Shown one piece after another: positions 10,994 to 24,700 of a stretch of DNA of 64,000 nt (positions within the stretch are counted from its first letter, which is position 1; every line of letters starts with the position of its first letter). This DNA is from Asterias rubens (lineage: Eukaryota; Echinodermata; Asteroidea; Forcipulatida; Asteriidae), in assembly GCF_902459465.1 (NCBI RefSeq), contig NC_047072.1:13538184-13602183 (forward strand), in the 5' to 3' direction. A program made the position numbers and the translations under genes. The notes under the pieces were generated by a model. It made no database searches and had not been told where the DNA came from. It saw only the letters and a list, made by a program, of their open reading frames with translations.

Positions 10994-13900
10994 CTGCCAA
11001 ATGTAAGGATAAAAACACAATTGGAATGCTTAAGACCCGACAGCAGGGCTATTTATCATCTAAGTCACTTTGATTCTTGGTTTGTAAGCAAATAATGAAT
11101 GTCTATTATTATTCAATTACAGTTGTATCGCATACTTGGGTGTGATCACTGGCTACACAGCAAGTAACAGTTGTAAGGCTTTTGACTGGCACCCCCGAAA
11201 AAATGCAAACATAGGGCTAGATAGCTCAGTTAGTAGAGCGCTGGCATATGAATCCAGAGGTCATTGGTTTAAATTCCTGCTCTCGTCAATTTGCTTTAGT
11301 TCAACCCCAAATCATTACTAAATTATCATTCAAGACATGCTCAAACCTTGTTTATCCTCAGTAGGGCTATTGTTGGGTACCAGCGACATGTATCTCTCAG
11401 TGCTGGTGGATTGAAGATGATCTATGAAGGGTACCGGGGATGGAGTGGAGTCTGATGTAGAACGAGATTGCTTGGACCAGGCTCTGTTTAGTTTATGACT
11501 TCCCTCTAACATGGGGCTAGTCACCGGCAAGGCTGTTGATCACAAAGCAGATAAACTCATTCAATTGTTTCACACACAAAAAAACTATTCAAACCCCTGC
11601 CAGCAGCAGAGTTACATAAACAGTAACACATTTAAAAGTCTGTAGTAAAACATAATTAAAATGGCATTAAAGGAACGACCCAAAAAATAAAGACAACAGA
11701 TAAATGAACACGATGCTTTCAAAGTTGTCTGATCTTTGGAATGTCTGAGACCATCGCACAGGCAACCAATATCTGTTGGTTTGTCTGTCGGCTGATCTAA
11801 GAATGCAGTGCATCTTAATATTGTGGTAACATGAAACTCAGATGGCAAAGCTTAGCCAGTGAGCATGCTCAATCAACCACATTATATGGAGATCCAATTT
11901 TCAGGGGTGGGAATCAACACTAACGAAATTTTTTAAAACTTATATACAAATTTAAAGGTATGTTGAAATGATGCCATTTCTACCAATTGGTAACCCCTGG
12001 GGTCGATTTCACTAACGCGTTTTGGTCATCGCAAACGCCGAAATCGATCGCTAAATCTGAAATCCATCTCAACTTAGCAATGGATTTTTAGCCGACGATT
12101 TCACTAAAACTTAACGATGAATATACTCGTCGCAAAGTTTTATTTAGCGATGACAATCTTGCGATGACATGTTAGTGGTCGCAAAGTAAAAGTTCATTGC
12201 AAACTTATGATACATCGCGCCATTATGTGCTTATAGCTATAGCGGTGTACGTTTTGACGTATAAATTGTCCGTGATTTAGAGTAAAATGAGTGGCGCTAC
12301 ATTATTTTAGTCTTGCGGTCTTTTACCAGGTAGACTCAGATTGCCGATGACAACTATCAGCGACGCAACTGCAGCAAAGAGCCCCTTAATATCGGTAAAA
12401 AGGAGATACTATATGGGTTCGATTATTTTAACCATCATTTTTAGAAAAAAATAATGTGTAATGTATTGGCAAATTGACAGTGTGAAGCTTGGTATTATTT
12501 CTTCCTCCATGGTATTATTAGACAGATATGTCAGAATTTTCATCAATCCCACCGTTACAACAGATTTACGAAAACTGTTTATTAAAATCTAAAATTATAA
12601 TAGAGGCCATAGGCCTATAAATGCTTTAACCCTTTGTAAATGAGTGCCTAAACATCGTCCACAATAGTTCGTACGTGTGCACCAACATGACAACGATTTA
12701 CATATAAACTGCACAATGCCATTTCATTTCGAGCGACGACCGACGATTTTGTTGCGGGATGTCAAAGGTCACTACCTTTAGCCTCGTACAAAAACTTTAT
12801 TTCCCTTTTAACGTCATCGCAATTGCGATGACTTTAGTGAAACGCAGAGTTAGCGACATCGCAATTGCGATGAATTTGACGTTAGCGATCTCATCGCAAG
12901 TGTGTTAGCGATGATCGCAAACATAGACATTAGTGAAATCGACCCCAGGGTTATAGATTCCAGAGAGCTTTTGAGAGCCTAGAGTAACCACTGAATAAAA
13001 CTAAGTTGAATAAATACCTGGGCTATTTGAGCAGGACTTATCCTCCGTCCCAATGATGTGAGAGATGCATTTATTCATAAGATGTTTCATATCCTGAAGA
13101 AGAGACGGTCAAAACATAATGACGATTAATTAAACCAATGATTAATAATGAAGCCAACTCAAGTAGGTTAAGGAAGTGTTATGAATATCCATCGAGAATT
13201 TGTTTTTTAGTTTTTTAAGGAAATAGAGGGAGCTTGTGTGATTTAGACTTTTATCACGATGCGGTCGTCTTGATTTAACTCCATTCCAACTTGTTGTAAC
13301 CAAACTGAGGCTGGACGAAATAATAGTCTGGTGCCATGCGCATTGAATGTAGCATTCATTACTGTTATTGGAAACAGGGAACATGACCAAGATGGTGACA
13401 GCATGATAAAGGTCTATTGGGTTGTCTGGGGCATTTTAGAATGCAACACCCAATGGACTCAAAAATTGTTAACATCCGAAAAAACATTAGATTGAATACT
13501 GCTGAAGTGCACTGTTTATACGTTTAAATAATTCAAAGTTTGCGAATGTTGAGATGATACATATTATGTTGTCATTAAAATAAATAAACTGCTGTAACTT
13601 ACAAGAAAATCCTCATTTGATAGATGTGCCACATTTCTAGGCTCACTGGCCACAACCAGAAAATCCATGCCGTGGTTTGCCCAACTACAACAAAAAATAA
13701 ACAGGGTATTAACATATAGACTACAGACAGCACAAAGGTAGTAAGCATCATCAATCATAGTTATAATAATCATAGTAATCATAATATTAGTAGTAATAAA
13801 ACTTGTTTTTATATAGCACTTTTTCACAACCTTAAACAGGCATATCAAAGTAATCTTTGAGGTGAACAAAGAAAAGAAACTAACCAGAGCAGGATTTGAA

Positions 13901-15973
13901 CCCGTGACTGCCAGGTTTACAAACTGTACTTCACCAACTAAGCTACTGAGTCCTATTTTAGCAGTCTCTCTATTTTGTCATTATTTTTGTTCAGGGAGCG
14001 ACACTCATAGGCGGTGTGCTCTATTGGTAGAACACTAACATATAAACCTAGAAGTCACAGGTTAAAATCCTCAATTATTCTTTGCTCACCCCAAAGTTGA
14101 TTTATTGTTATTACCCAGTCAGTTTCCCTCGCGGTTTAAAACTCAAAATAATACCTCAATATTGGCTATTGAATTCCTCAGTAAACAGCAGCACCTGTTT
14201 ATAGCATAAAACACTGTGAGAAACGACTCCATCTTCTGAAGTAATGTCGTCTTTAAGAAAGAGGTAATTTCTCACTAAAGTATTGAATCTGAGAAAGACT
14301 TCAAGATTAGGGCCTTTCTCAGACATCAGAAAGCACACAAACTTGTGCAACAAGGGTGTTTTTCCCCATTATTTTCTAGCAACTTCGATGACCAATTGAT
14401 GATAAATTTTTACAGATTTGTTATTTTATGCATTTGTATGGATACACCAAGTAAGAATACTGGTTGTTCGGTGTCTTTAACTCACTGATGACAGGTGCCA
14501 GACTGACTTAATTTAAACATCTTAGTATACCTTGGTCTAGTACCCCTTCCCTTCTCACAGGTTTCAAGGACAAACTTCATCCACATGTGGGCCAAATTCT
14601 GGATGGACTTGGCTAGTTTCTGCCTTGCCTCTCCTGACAGCAAGCGGGTCACTTCTTTGTGATACTGGAACAGGAGGGAAAACACAGAGCAAATCTTATT
14701 TCTACACAATTTCATTGCATTGTTTTGTTAAATCTGAATGGATTTAGTATGAAGCTTGGTAATACAATTGGATCAGAGTTATTCAGCCATTTCAAAAATA
14801 CATGAAAATACAAAAAATACTTCCAGATGGGCTAGGAGAAACAAAAGCAAAATAATTACTGTGGTCCATAATACAAGTAATAAAACGAGTAATAAAAATA
14901 TGTATTAAAAAATTTATGTACAAAAAGATGGGAAAGTTAACTATTATATAAAACATGTCTATGTACATCTCGTTGTCGAGAATTGATAATTGTTTTAATT
15001 TTTTCTCAAAAAGTAAAGCATTTCAAGGAATACTATTTCAAGAGAAGTCTTTTCCCATTACCTTCTGTAAACCCTGTAAGTTATTTGTAAATCTGTGAAC
15101 TTTAAAAAAAAATTTATGTTCCGAAATGGCTTTAAGAAAATAGAGAACAAGAAAATAATATGTGACTCGTGATCTTTAAGTAGCAATTAGCTGTCGTCTT
15201 GACATTGTTAGTAATTGTTGTTGTAATCTGTTGCTGTTACTGCTGTTGTTGTTGCTGTTGTTGTTGTTGCTGTTGCTGAGTAAACGTAGAGTAGAGTATT
15301 TTGAAGGATAAGCGACAGCTCCTGACCAGACCAGGGCAGTTTACTACATAATCTACACATGAATCTGGACAATTTTTTTAGGAAAATCATTCATTCTAAT
15401 TCCTACGCATTTTTCCTTGGAACTGTATGAGGGAACCACTGAGCAAAATTCCTCAAAAGAGAACAATAAACCCTTCTGCTAATTATAATATAAATGTTTG
15501 CCGTCTTGACTCCCTCTAGTCAAGTTCCACAACAAAATGTTCAGGTTGGTGTTTTTAACACCATGGGTGTCACCAGAAAATTATTTGGAATTACCTAGGA
15601 GAACTGATTCTGAATGTTGAATTTAGATACCATTTTTACAAGAATAAGTCCAAGCTCAAACAACTGGTTCCATTCATGCTGCCCCACGCCTATGGAACAA
15701 ATTGCCAGCACTAGTAAAATCATCTGTTTCTTTAACACAATTTAAGAAAAACCTTAAGACACATCTTTTCAACCAAGTATTTGAGAAAATGGTTTGATTT
15801 CTACCCTTCGACGTTTTCTTTGATATTTCATTTGTATTGTATTTCTCTTCAACATGTTCTGGATTTCTTCTTAGCTTAGGCTTACATTTCAATTTTGGTT
15901 ATTGTACATGTAAATATTATTCTTTGTATTTAGCGCCATGAGCACTTTGATGGATTTGTGCACTTTATAAGTT

Positions 15974-16004
<31 letters not shown>

Positions 16005-18730
16005 CAATTCAACTCACATCAAATCCAACAGAGAAACACTGGTGCATCGTCTCCTTGAAATATGACAGCATGTTAATCTTCTCAGTCTCTTCAATTTCTT
16101 GGATTGCATCGATGTTCAGATTCTTATCCACTAAGTCAATGGTCTCAACAGTAGTTTGACACAGGTTCAGGGCATTTTGCTGGATGGGAGAGCAGACAAA
16201 AATTACCTCAATAAATATCAATACGTTAAATGGTAGGGCAAAATATGGGTAAATACTCAAACATAAAAGACTATAAAAACTTACTCAGGGGAGGCACTGC
16301 AGCTGTTGATAGTATAACTTATTTTGAGAAATGTTTTCGTGATAATTCCATATCACAATATACAAATACCTTCAACTCATCCAGTGCCTCTGCTATAGTG
16401 TTGTGACTTGATGTTTGATCACTGGTAAGGATAGCAGATTTACCTACAGCCTGCTCAAAGGCTTTCCTCTGGCCAAGAAGCTGTGACGAGTGGTTTACAA
16501 CTAAGAGCAAACTCTTCACCTAGTTGAATAACGAAAACAAACAAAAAACACTTTAAATTGACATCATGTGATTAAACCACAGACTGTGATTAAAAGTGAA
16601 TCAGTAACAATTAAAATTCTTTTGGTTTTAGCTTCACACCCATGTGTGATATGTACGGTCTACTCAGTGCTCGTCCTGCTGATGAATAACATACCACAGC
16701 ATACTTCATTGGTGGAATTCAAACTCCAAGACCCAGGCTTTCTAGACTAGACTAGGCTAGTTTAAATCCTGTAATTAGCAGGGGTAGCGTAACAGTCTCG
16801 CAGAGGTAATAACTAGGCAATAATAGTATGAGAAACCAGTCACTGCATGACCAGGGCCCGATTTCAAGGAGCTGCTTAAGCAGCAAATATTGCTTAACAA
16901 ATTTCTGTTAAGCATGAATGAGCAGGATACCAGTCACAACTTGTACATATCGTATGTTATTTTGACTGGTAACCTAATTCTGCTAAGCAGAATTTTGTTT
17001 GGCTTAACTACTTTTTGTGCCAGCCACAAACCCAAGGTTACAGTCTATTGACCCATTTCACCTGACCTTATCGTCTGAAAAATCTTGAATGCGCCATACT
17101 GGTGGGCAATTTCACTGTGCGTTTTTTTATGTAACTCTATGCTGTCCGTTATGCAGTGAAGTGTGCATTTTAGGCGACGCGCATTATTACACGTAAACCC
17201 AACTGCCCACCAGCATGGTGAGCGTGGCATCAGTCGCTACGTGTGACGCGCGTGCAAGGGGTAAATACAGAAGATGTTTTTACCTGTATATCTAAGAGAG
17301 CAATGGTAGTCTCTGCGTCTGGTACAACGTGGATACATGGTTCTTCCCAGTCCGGATACAGGCCCTCTACAATGTCCCCATCTGAGCACCTGACTAAGAG
17401 GAGGTACCCCACACTGTCTGCAATGGAGGTATCGTTGGGTATGAGGGGCATATCCTCACGTCCGCAAAGGTCATCTAAAAGTTGCAGAATCTGGGCTGTG
17501 TCGTCTTGCAAGTGCTTAGGGACGAACATCAGATGGCCATTGATGTCTGCTCCAGTGTTAACCTGAGTAGCATACAAGATGTGGATGGTTACATACAAAA
17601 CGTCATCAGCCCAAAGCTTGGAAATAGGAATGAATTATTCCAAAGGGAAAGAGTTCTTTAGACTATAAGCAGATGTTTTCTCAAGTAAGGTTTGCGGTGA
17701 CACCATGGGCATATTTCTCTTTTGCGTAGTAGTGGTGCCGAGGAGGCTGTTTAACAACTCAGAGTACGATCAGTTTGCTCTGATCGACTTCAGGAGAATG
17801 TGGAATTCTCTTGAAGATGATCAAAACAAAATAATTGAAACGTTGATTGGTCACACCACCAGTTCTCCTAAGAACCAATACTACTGACATGGTGCAATAC
17901 TATTTACATGGTTCTCATTGTTGAAAACTTATTAAACCTGTTAAAGAAACACATTAAGCACATGTTGATGCACTAAGCTAAAGCGCTATATAAGAACCGA
18001 TTATTCTTATAGGCAAAACAAAAGACACACCAATTTTCCAGGACATTTTGCAAGCCCATGGGTATCACAACAGTTCAAATCAACTCTAAACAAGCAAACA
18101 CACCCTCAAAAACTTTCATAGAGAGCAGATTTGCACATTTTTGTTCGTCTTCGGTTAGTTGCATTAATGTTGTACTGGCCCTTTTAAGTTGTTTTAAGTT
18201 GTTATTTGGTGTATTTCTTGTGTTTGCTTTCATGTAATTTTGTACATATTTATTATGTGCTGTTGTTTTACATGTTTTTGTACATTTTGTGTTGTTCTGG
18301 TCGAATAAATAATAATAATAATAATAACATGACTTGTATCCTTAAAAACTAATGTTGATTCTTTCACCAACCTTAATATGATCCGATTTCTTGAGGACTC
18401 TTAACAGTTCCTTTGTAGAAACTAACTTCTGAAACTCAGCAGCAATCTCCAAATCCTGAGGGAAAAATACAATATAAGAAATACAACACTGATTCAAAGG
18501 ATATCCTACAATGCAGGAAGTGCCTAAGCTCACATCCTACCAAATTGGATTTCAGTTAACACATTCAGTACACAGTGCACGGTATTGTCGTCAATGAAGA
18601 ACAAAACTAACACAAATTTGCCTACATCCCCGAGCATCAATTTTAATTTATGTTACAATCTTTCATAATGCTGAAAAAAATTACACAGTGTAATGATCAG
18701 ACACAAAAAAATATGCAAAAACTAATAATG

Positions 18731-18766
<36 letters not shown>

Positions 18767-21700
18767 GACAATACTTATATAGTGCACATCATTGTATAGC
18801 CCTATGCACTTTAAAGAGAGACAAAGAAATAGGTTGAAAAAGGCAGAAAAGAACGAAATTAACTGTGATTACATTGATTGAACAAAAACTATGTTTTTAA
18901 AAATAGATCAGTAGTTTCAGCAATTTTGTTGTAAACTGTTTCAAAGATGCACAATAGGGTTCTGGAAGAGTAAGGTAAAGACGACCTGTTTAACCCTTCA
19001 CATCGGTGGAAGTGTAAACAAGCAAAACATTTCCGGGTAGAAGTATGGTGGTTGCTTATAGATGCTTAAATATGACTACCCTTAAGAATCACTCAGCAGT
19101 TATTTCATGAAAATAATTATAGTACAACAAATTTAATTTTCTTGGATGGCTTACCTTCCTCAGCATCTTAGCAAAACCAAGAGCCTTAGATGCCCTCTCT
19201 CGTACCTCATGAAATAAACACTTGAACCGTTTACAAGAGTTGATGATAATACGCCTAAGATAAAGGTTCAAAAAAGTACCTCAGGTTTTACCATTTAAAA
19301 AAAGAGCTAAGCAATTGATATGTCATTGGTAAACTCTTTAAATATAACAGGCTTTATAACTAAATCTGCTAACTCAATATAAATAAAAAGATTTAATTGC
19401 AGTTTTGAAACTATACATGTTATTTGTTACTTTCCCTTTCTGCCTCAAAATGGTTAAATTCACATCAATAGATGTGTAAATGTTATGTTAAGATCGCCTA
19501 TATTAAGATCGCCTGTCTGAAACCAACAATTATTTGGGTCGACCTAAAGTCGCTCCTAATCTATTTGGTTCAGCGTGACTCTGGTGCGCCTGTCTGTAAC
19601 GGTGTGTTAGATTACCTAACAAAGTCACAATTTGATTGGCTGTCTTACCTCATAGTGTCACCGTGTGATTGGCTGTCTTGATATATGGAGCTCACCTCAT
19701 CTACTCCAACCTCCAGATAATCTCGAGTGGATTCAAGGAGATTACTGGCCATGATGCTGATTAATAAAATAATAGCAAACAAGATTATTAAACTGAATTG
19801 TACAACAAAATTATAAAAAATATAATTACTCCTCACAAGTCACTGTTTTAAGAGTGAAAATGAGTGTAAAACTTCCTGAAAGTGTCCCACTGAATTACAA
19901 ACCATATTGTGGCCATTGAGAAAGCTTTTCGTTGTGACATCATGCACCAGGGTCGGCCCCAAGTAACCCACTTCACAAGCCAGGTACTTGGGTCTGACCT
20001 GGCTGAGCCACAACAGGGATGTCAAAGCTACTCAAACAGACTGTGGTCAGACTCAGGTCAATCCGGGAAAGCTAATTGAACCCACCTAAAACTTAAAAGG
20101 TCTCAAGGAATGAATGAATATTAAGATGCAGAGGAAAATTGAACTTAACAAACCAGAATCGTTTGCCTGCTTGAGCCTCTCCACCTCTGACATGGGGGCA
20201 GATTTCCTTAGTAAAGTCCCACTCCTCTTCCAGGATGTTCTTAAGGCTCATTGAAGCCTGGGGGAGTTTCTGCAGCATCAAGATCCAGCTATGTAGATAC
20301 TCAAAGTAAGACTGCAAGAGAGTTAAAGGGATTGACGTTAACACAAATAACTGGTCGTCTTATAAAATTATTATTATATTATTTCTGGTGATGAAACATC
20401 ATGAAGTGAATTTGAAAACAGTAGCTTGCACACCTGAGTAACCCTGTAAATAATAATGCTTAAATGTGTACCAGAAACACTGGGTTGACCCCTACTCTTC
20501 CACATTAAGTGATCAGCAGCTGATTTCACGAAACGCTAGGATTAATCCTATCTCGAGCTAGGACGAGTAACCAGTCCTAACTTAGGATGGGTTAAGTACG
20601 CCCCACGTCTTTGCATACGGAACTTAACTCGTCCCAAGTCCTAGGATAAATCCCAAGTTAAGAAGACTTTGGTGAAATCGACGGCTGGGTTCTTTTATGT
20701 GAAGTACCAATCCTACTACACAGGAGATACAGCTTAATGTCCCATCTAAAGGGCAAAGCAATTATGGTAAAGTATCTTGCTCAAGGGCACAATTGTCACG
20801 ACTGGGACCCACACTCTGAAGATATTATTATTATTATCTCGCAACTTCGACGACCAATTGAGCTCAAATTGTCACAGGTTTGTTATTTTATGCATATGTT
20901 GAGATCCAAGTGAGAAGACGGGTCTTTGACAATTACCAATAGTGTCCAGTGTCTTCAAATCAATGTAACCATAATGCAACCATATTTCTCACAATCAGCA
21001 AGAGATCTGTTCCCAATTTCATATAGCTGTTTACCTGGAAATGATTTGTTTGTGTTTACTAAAGCAGAAAACATTTGTAAGCAAATCAACGATCTTGAAG
21101 ATTTGACAATACATGTTCGCATTCACAATGGATTTCCATGGTTGCGTCACTCATCTGCTTACAAGAACCACTGGCAAGCTAGAGTGTATTTTGCTTTGGT
21201 TACGGCTAGCAGTGTTTATGAAATACACATTTTACTTTTGGCTGCTCAGTAAGCAGAAAATGTCTGCTTTACATGACTTTATGAAATTGAGTCAGATTTA
21301 TTTACCCGTAGCATTTCTTGTAGATCATTCTCAAATTCTTCAATATCACTCTCAGCATGCTCTTGGGCCTTTGGGTCGTCTGGCATAACAGCAGTTGTCA
21401 TACTCTGATAATACTGTTTCATATGAACTGATGAGCGGATCACCTCCTTGCACTCAAATATTAACTGTATAAAAAATATCAACTTGGTTATTAATTCTTG
21501 CATATATCACAATTTACTTGGACTAGCTTTGAATATACTCATTAATAACATTAACGAGTCACTACTCTTTTATTCCCTTTCATAAATGCCCTTTTGTTAA
21601 AAAAAATACATTTATTAGGCACTTTAACAATTGAAAGTTCGAGGTTTGAAATCTTTTTCCAAAAACTTGGAAACTAGGCGGAAGCTAGCCGGTTATTAAC

Positions 21701-24700
21701 AGCTCCAGCTGGTCATTATCAACCGTTTAAACACCCCCACGTGATGCACTCTCCACCAATAGGAGTAGAGAAACTGTCTGGGGTATTTATGAATATATTA
21801 TATAGCACACTTATCTACCAATAAGGTACTCGAGGCACTTTTTGTTGTTGAGTTATGACACCAATTTGTACAGCACCTTGTAAGGGTTTTACAAGGTGCT
21901 GCGGAGCATTCAGCAACCAATGCCAGAAACACCGGAGCGAAACCCTTCTCATCGCGATGAGTGTAGCGACAGGTTTATTTATGTGCATTACACAACATAC
22001 AATAGGTCTCCCTATTTTGTCAATATCTTTGTTTGAAGGGTGCCAGTGAGAAAATAGACCACCAACATAGGGCTAGATAGATAGCTCAGGTGGTACAGCG
22101 CCAAAGATCACATTCAAGTTTTGCTCTTGTCATTTATTCTTATATTTTCACCCTAAATGTTTCTGAATATATCAAATAAATAAAATGCATGTTAACTTCC
22201 CTAAAGGGTTACATTGAGGATGTTTTATGAACTGAATTATGTTTTAATTACCTGTTGGATACTATGAGCAGAGGGATCCACAGCTGGCTTGTTCTCAAGT
22301 CGGAAACGTAAACATTCATGCATGATGTCCAACGGGATCCGTAACAAAAACAAGAATGCTGAACTGCGAAAGATAAAAACAACATCTCTGATGTCTGCCA
22401 TTTGGATTCAACACAAGGATTGTGACTGAAACCAACTTCTGAAACTTGCACATTTATTCAGGGAACTGGATTTGCAAAGCAGAATAGTTTCAATACACTT
22501 CAATCACACAGTGCGGACATCTTCATTTTCATACCATTCAAAACATGTTCAACCCAATTTTATTTGACTGTGTCCGATTTATCAGCTTGCTTGATTGTCA
22601 TGTGAACAAGCATTTTATGCAAGTCACCAGACACACAAGGCCTGAAGGCCACTTCCAGGTGTGGGCTACAATCAACTATTTTTCCAGGGGCTGTTGCCAC
22701 CTACTCCAGGGGCTGAAACAGATTACCCCCCTTTACAGTCCATACGAATGTAGGATTGGATATCATCAATCAGAAGCCTGGCTGGTAGATCAGAAAGCAC
22801 TACCTCCCCAACTTTATGAAGCAATCGTGGTTACAGCAACGCCCTTAGCAACAGCCAGAGCCAATTCAGACGTGCCATTAGACAAAATTGATTAGCCCAA
22901 AAAAATCTCACTGAGCAGAAACAGGTTACCAGCCAAAATGCTGTGTAATGTGTATGTTTGTGACTTGTCCAGGAACTGTTTGCTTAGCAGAGTAGAAACT
23001 TACATGAAGGATGGCAGACCCATCGTTTGGAATTCAGTACTCCATGCTCCATGAAGGGACAAGATATCATTTTGCTGCTGCTCAAGCTGATCTGCTTCCT
23101 CCACTATGGAGCCAGTAAAAGGTAATGGTCGCCCTGATGTGATATCATAATCCACCTAGGCATGTAATAAGAAATTGACAGTAAAACTTTTTGAATTAAT
23201 TCATAAATTAGTAACTGAATGTACAGATACATTCTGGCGTGTGATGATCACCAGGGCGGACTTAATTAAGCTCTGGTGTTTCTGATCAGCAGAGTGTGGG
23301 TTGGATTCCCAGTCATGGCACTTGTGTCCTCGAGTAAGATACTTTACCATAGCTTTGACCTTCAGATTGGACATTAATTAAAGGAACACGTTGTCTTGGA
23401 TCGGACGAGTTGGTCTATAAAAAGCATTTGAAATCTTTTGTTTTGAAATGCATGGTTAGAAAGATGTTTTAAAAGTAGAATATAAGTATCACTCAAAATT
23501 GCACGGTTTTCCTTTTGCGTCGCGAACTAACACGGTCGGCCATTTATGGGAGTCAAAATTATAGGCCGACTGTGTTAGATGAACCTTGAACCTTGAACCT
23601 TGAGGTAAAAAGAAAACCGTGCCAATTCGAGACATATTTGTGTAGATCATTGTATTCTACTAGTATTGGTAGTGCAGGTAAATGAACACAGAACACTTAT
23701 TATGGACAAATATAGGGGGAACCAAAACGTCTTTCTTTCATTGCTATCATACATGCATTGTATAGGTTATGGGAAGACACAATTTCCTCTCGTTCCACTA
23801 GTGTTACATGTATCATGAGCCACGCTTGTTTTTCTGGGCATGCCCAATATTCAGCAATATTTTGACTTAAAACAAGTTTGGGAAAATATATATAAAGGGG
23901 GTCACAACAAATATACTTTAAGTTGATTTGTTATACTTTGTCCCATCACATGGCATAATGGACAATGCAGCGTAACAAACATCCTTTAATAATATAATCG
24001 GCCCACTGACCCCTGGTCAATTGTAGATCTGTCCTTACAAATACAATAACAACAACAAAACCAGAGGAACAATGTGGATTATTTCAAAGGCTAAACAATT
24101 ATTTGTGATTCACTCTTCTAGCCAATGAATACTTTTTGTGGTTGGGGTAATGTAAACTGTACACTTGTACACTTAATATGGCCTAACAAGTCTTCGTTTA
24201 AAGTTTTACTCTAACAAGTTTAGTTAAACCAAGGCAAGTTGACAACATAGAGCAAAAGGACAATACCATAACAACCTACAATACCCACCCAAAGGTGAAG
24301 TCCTAAACAGTATTTCTATGGCGTTACTTATGCTTTCAAAAATAAGTGTTCCATATTGGGCATACCCCCTCCCCCCTATTGTATTCATTGTGCAAATGTA
24401 GCCCCCCCCCCCCTCACCCCAAATGTGTCTTTGTGTGATTGGAGGCTCGAGCTAGGGTCATTGTGTCAGTTTGTATTAAAATGCATGTTGAATGAAACTT
24501 CGCATTTAAGGCAGTATCACTATTAGCCTCTCTAATTACCAACAAATATGAAACTAAAATGCTGTATAAACAGGTATGGGATTAATATTTCATACTTTTG
24601 TATGTTGTGTACGTGTAAACATGTGTGTACAAACTGATCAATACATTATGAGCATTACCAGGAAATGGGAACAGATACTTGACTCTTAAAGGGAAGTACA

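Noticed and set aside
11214-11288. A possible tRNA gene with A and B boxes (also at 13885-13965, 14010-14080, 46728-46815, 49300-49370, 61066-61130).
   Set aside because: None has a paired acceptor stem or a consistent anticodon arm, and several are followed by a shared SINE body and tail.
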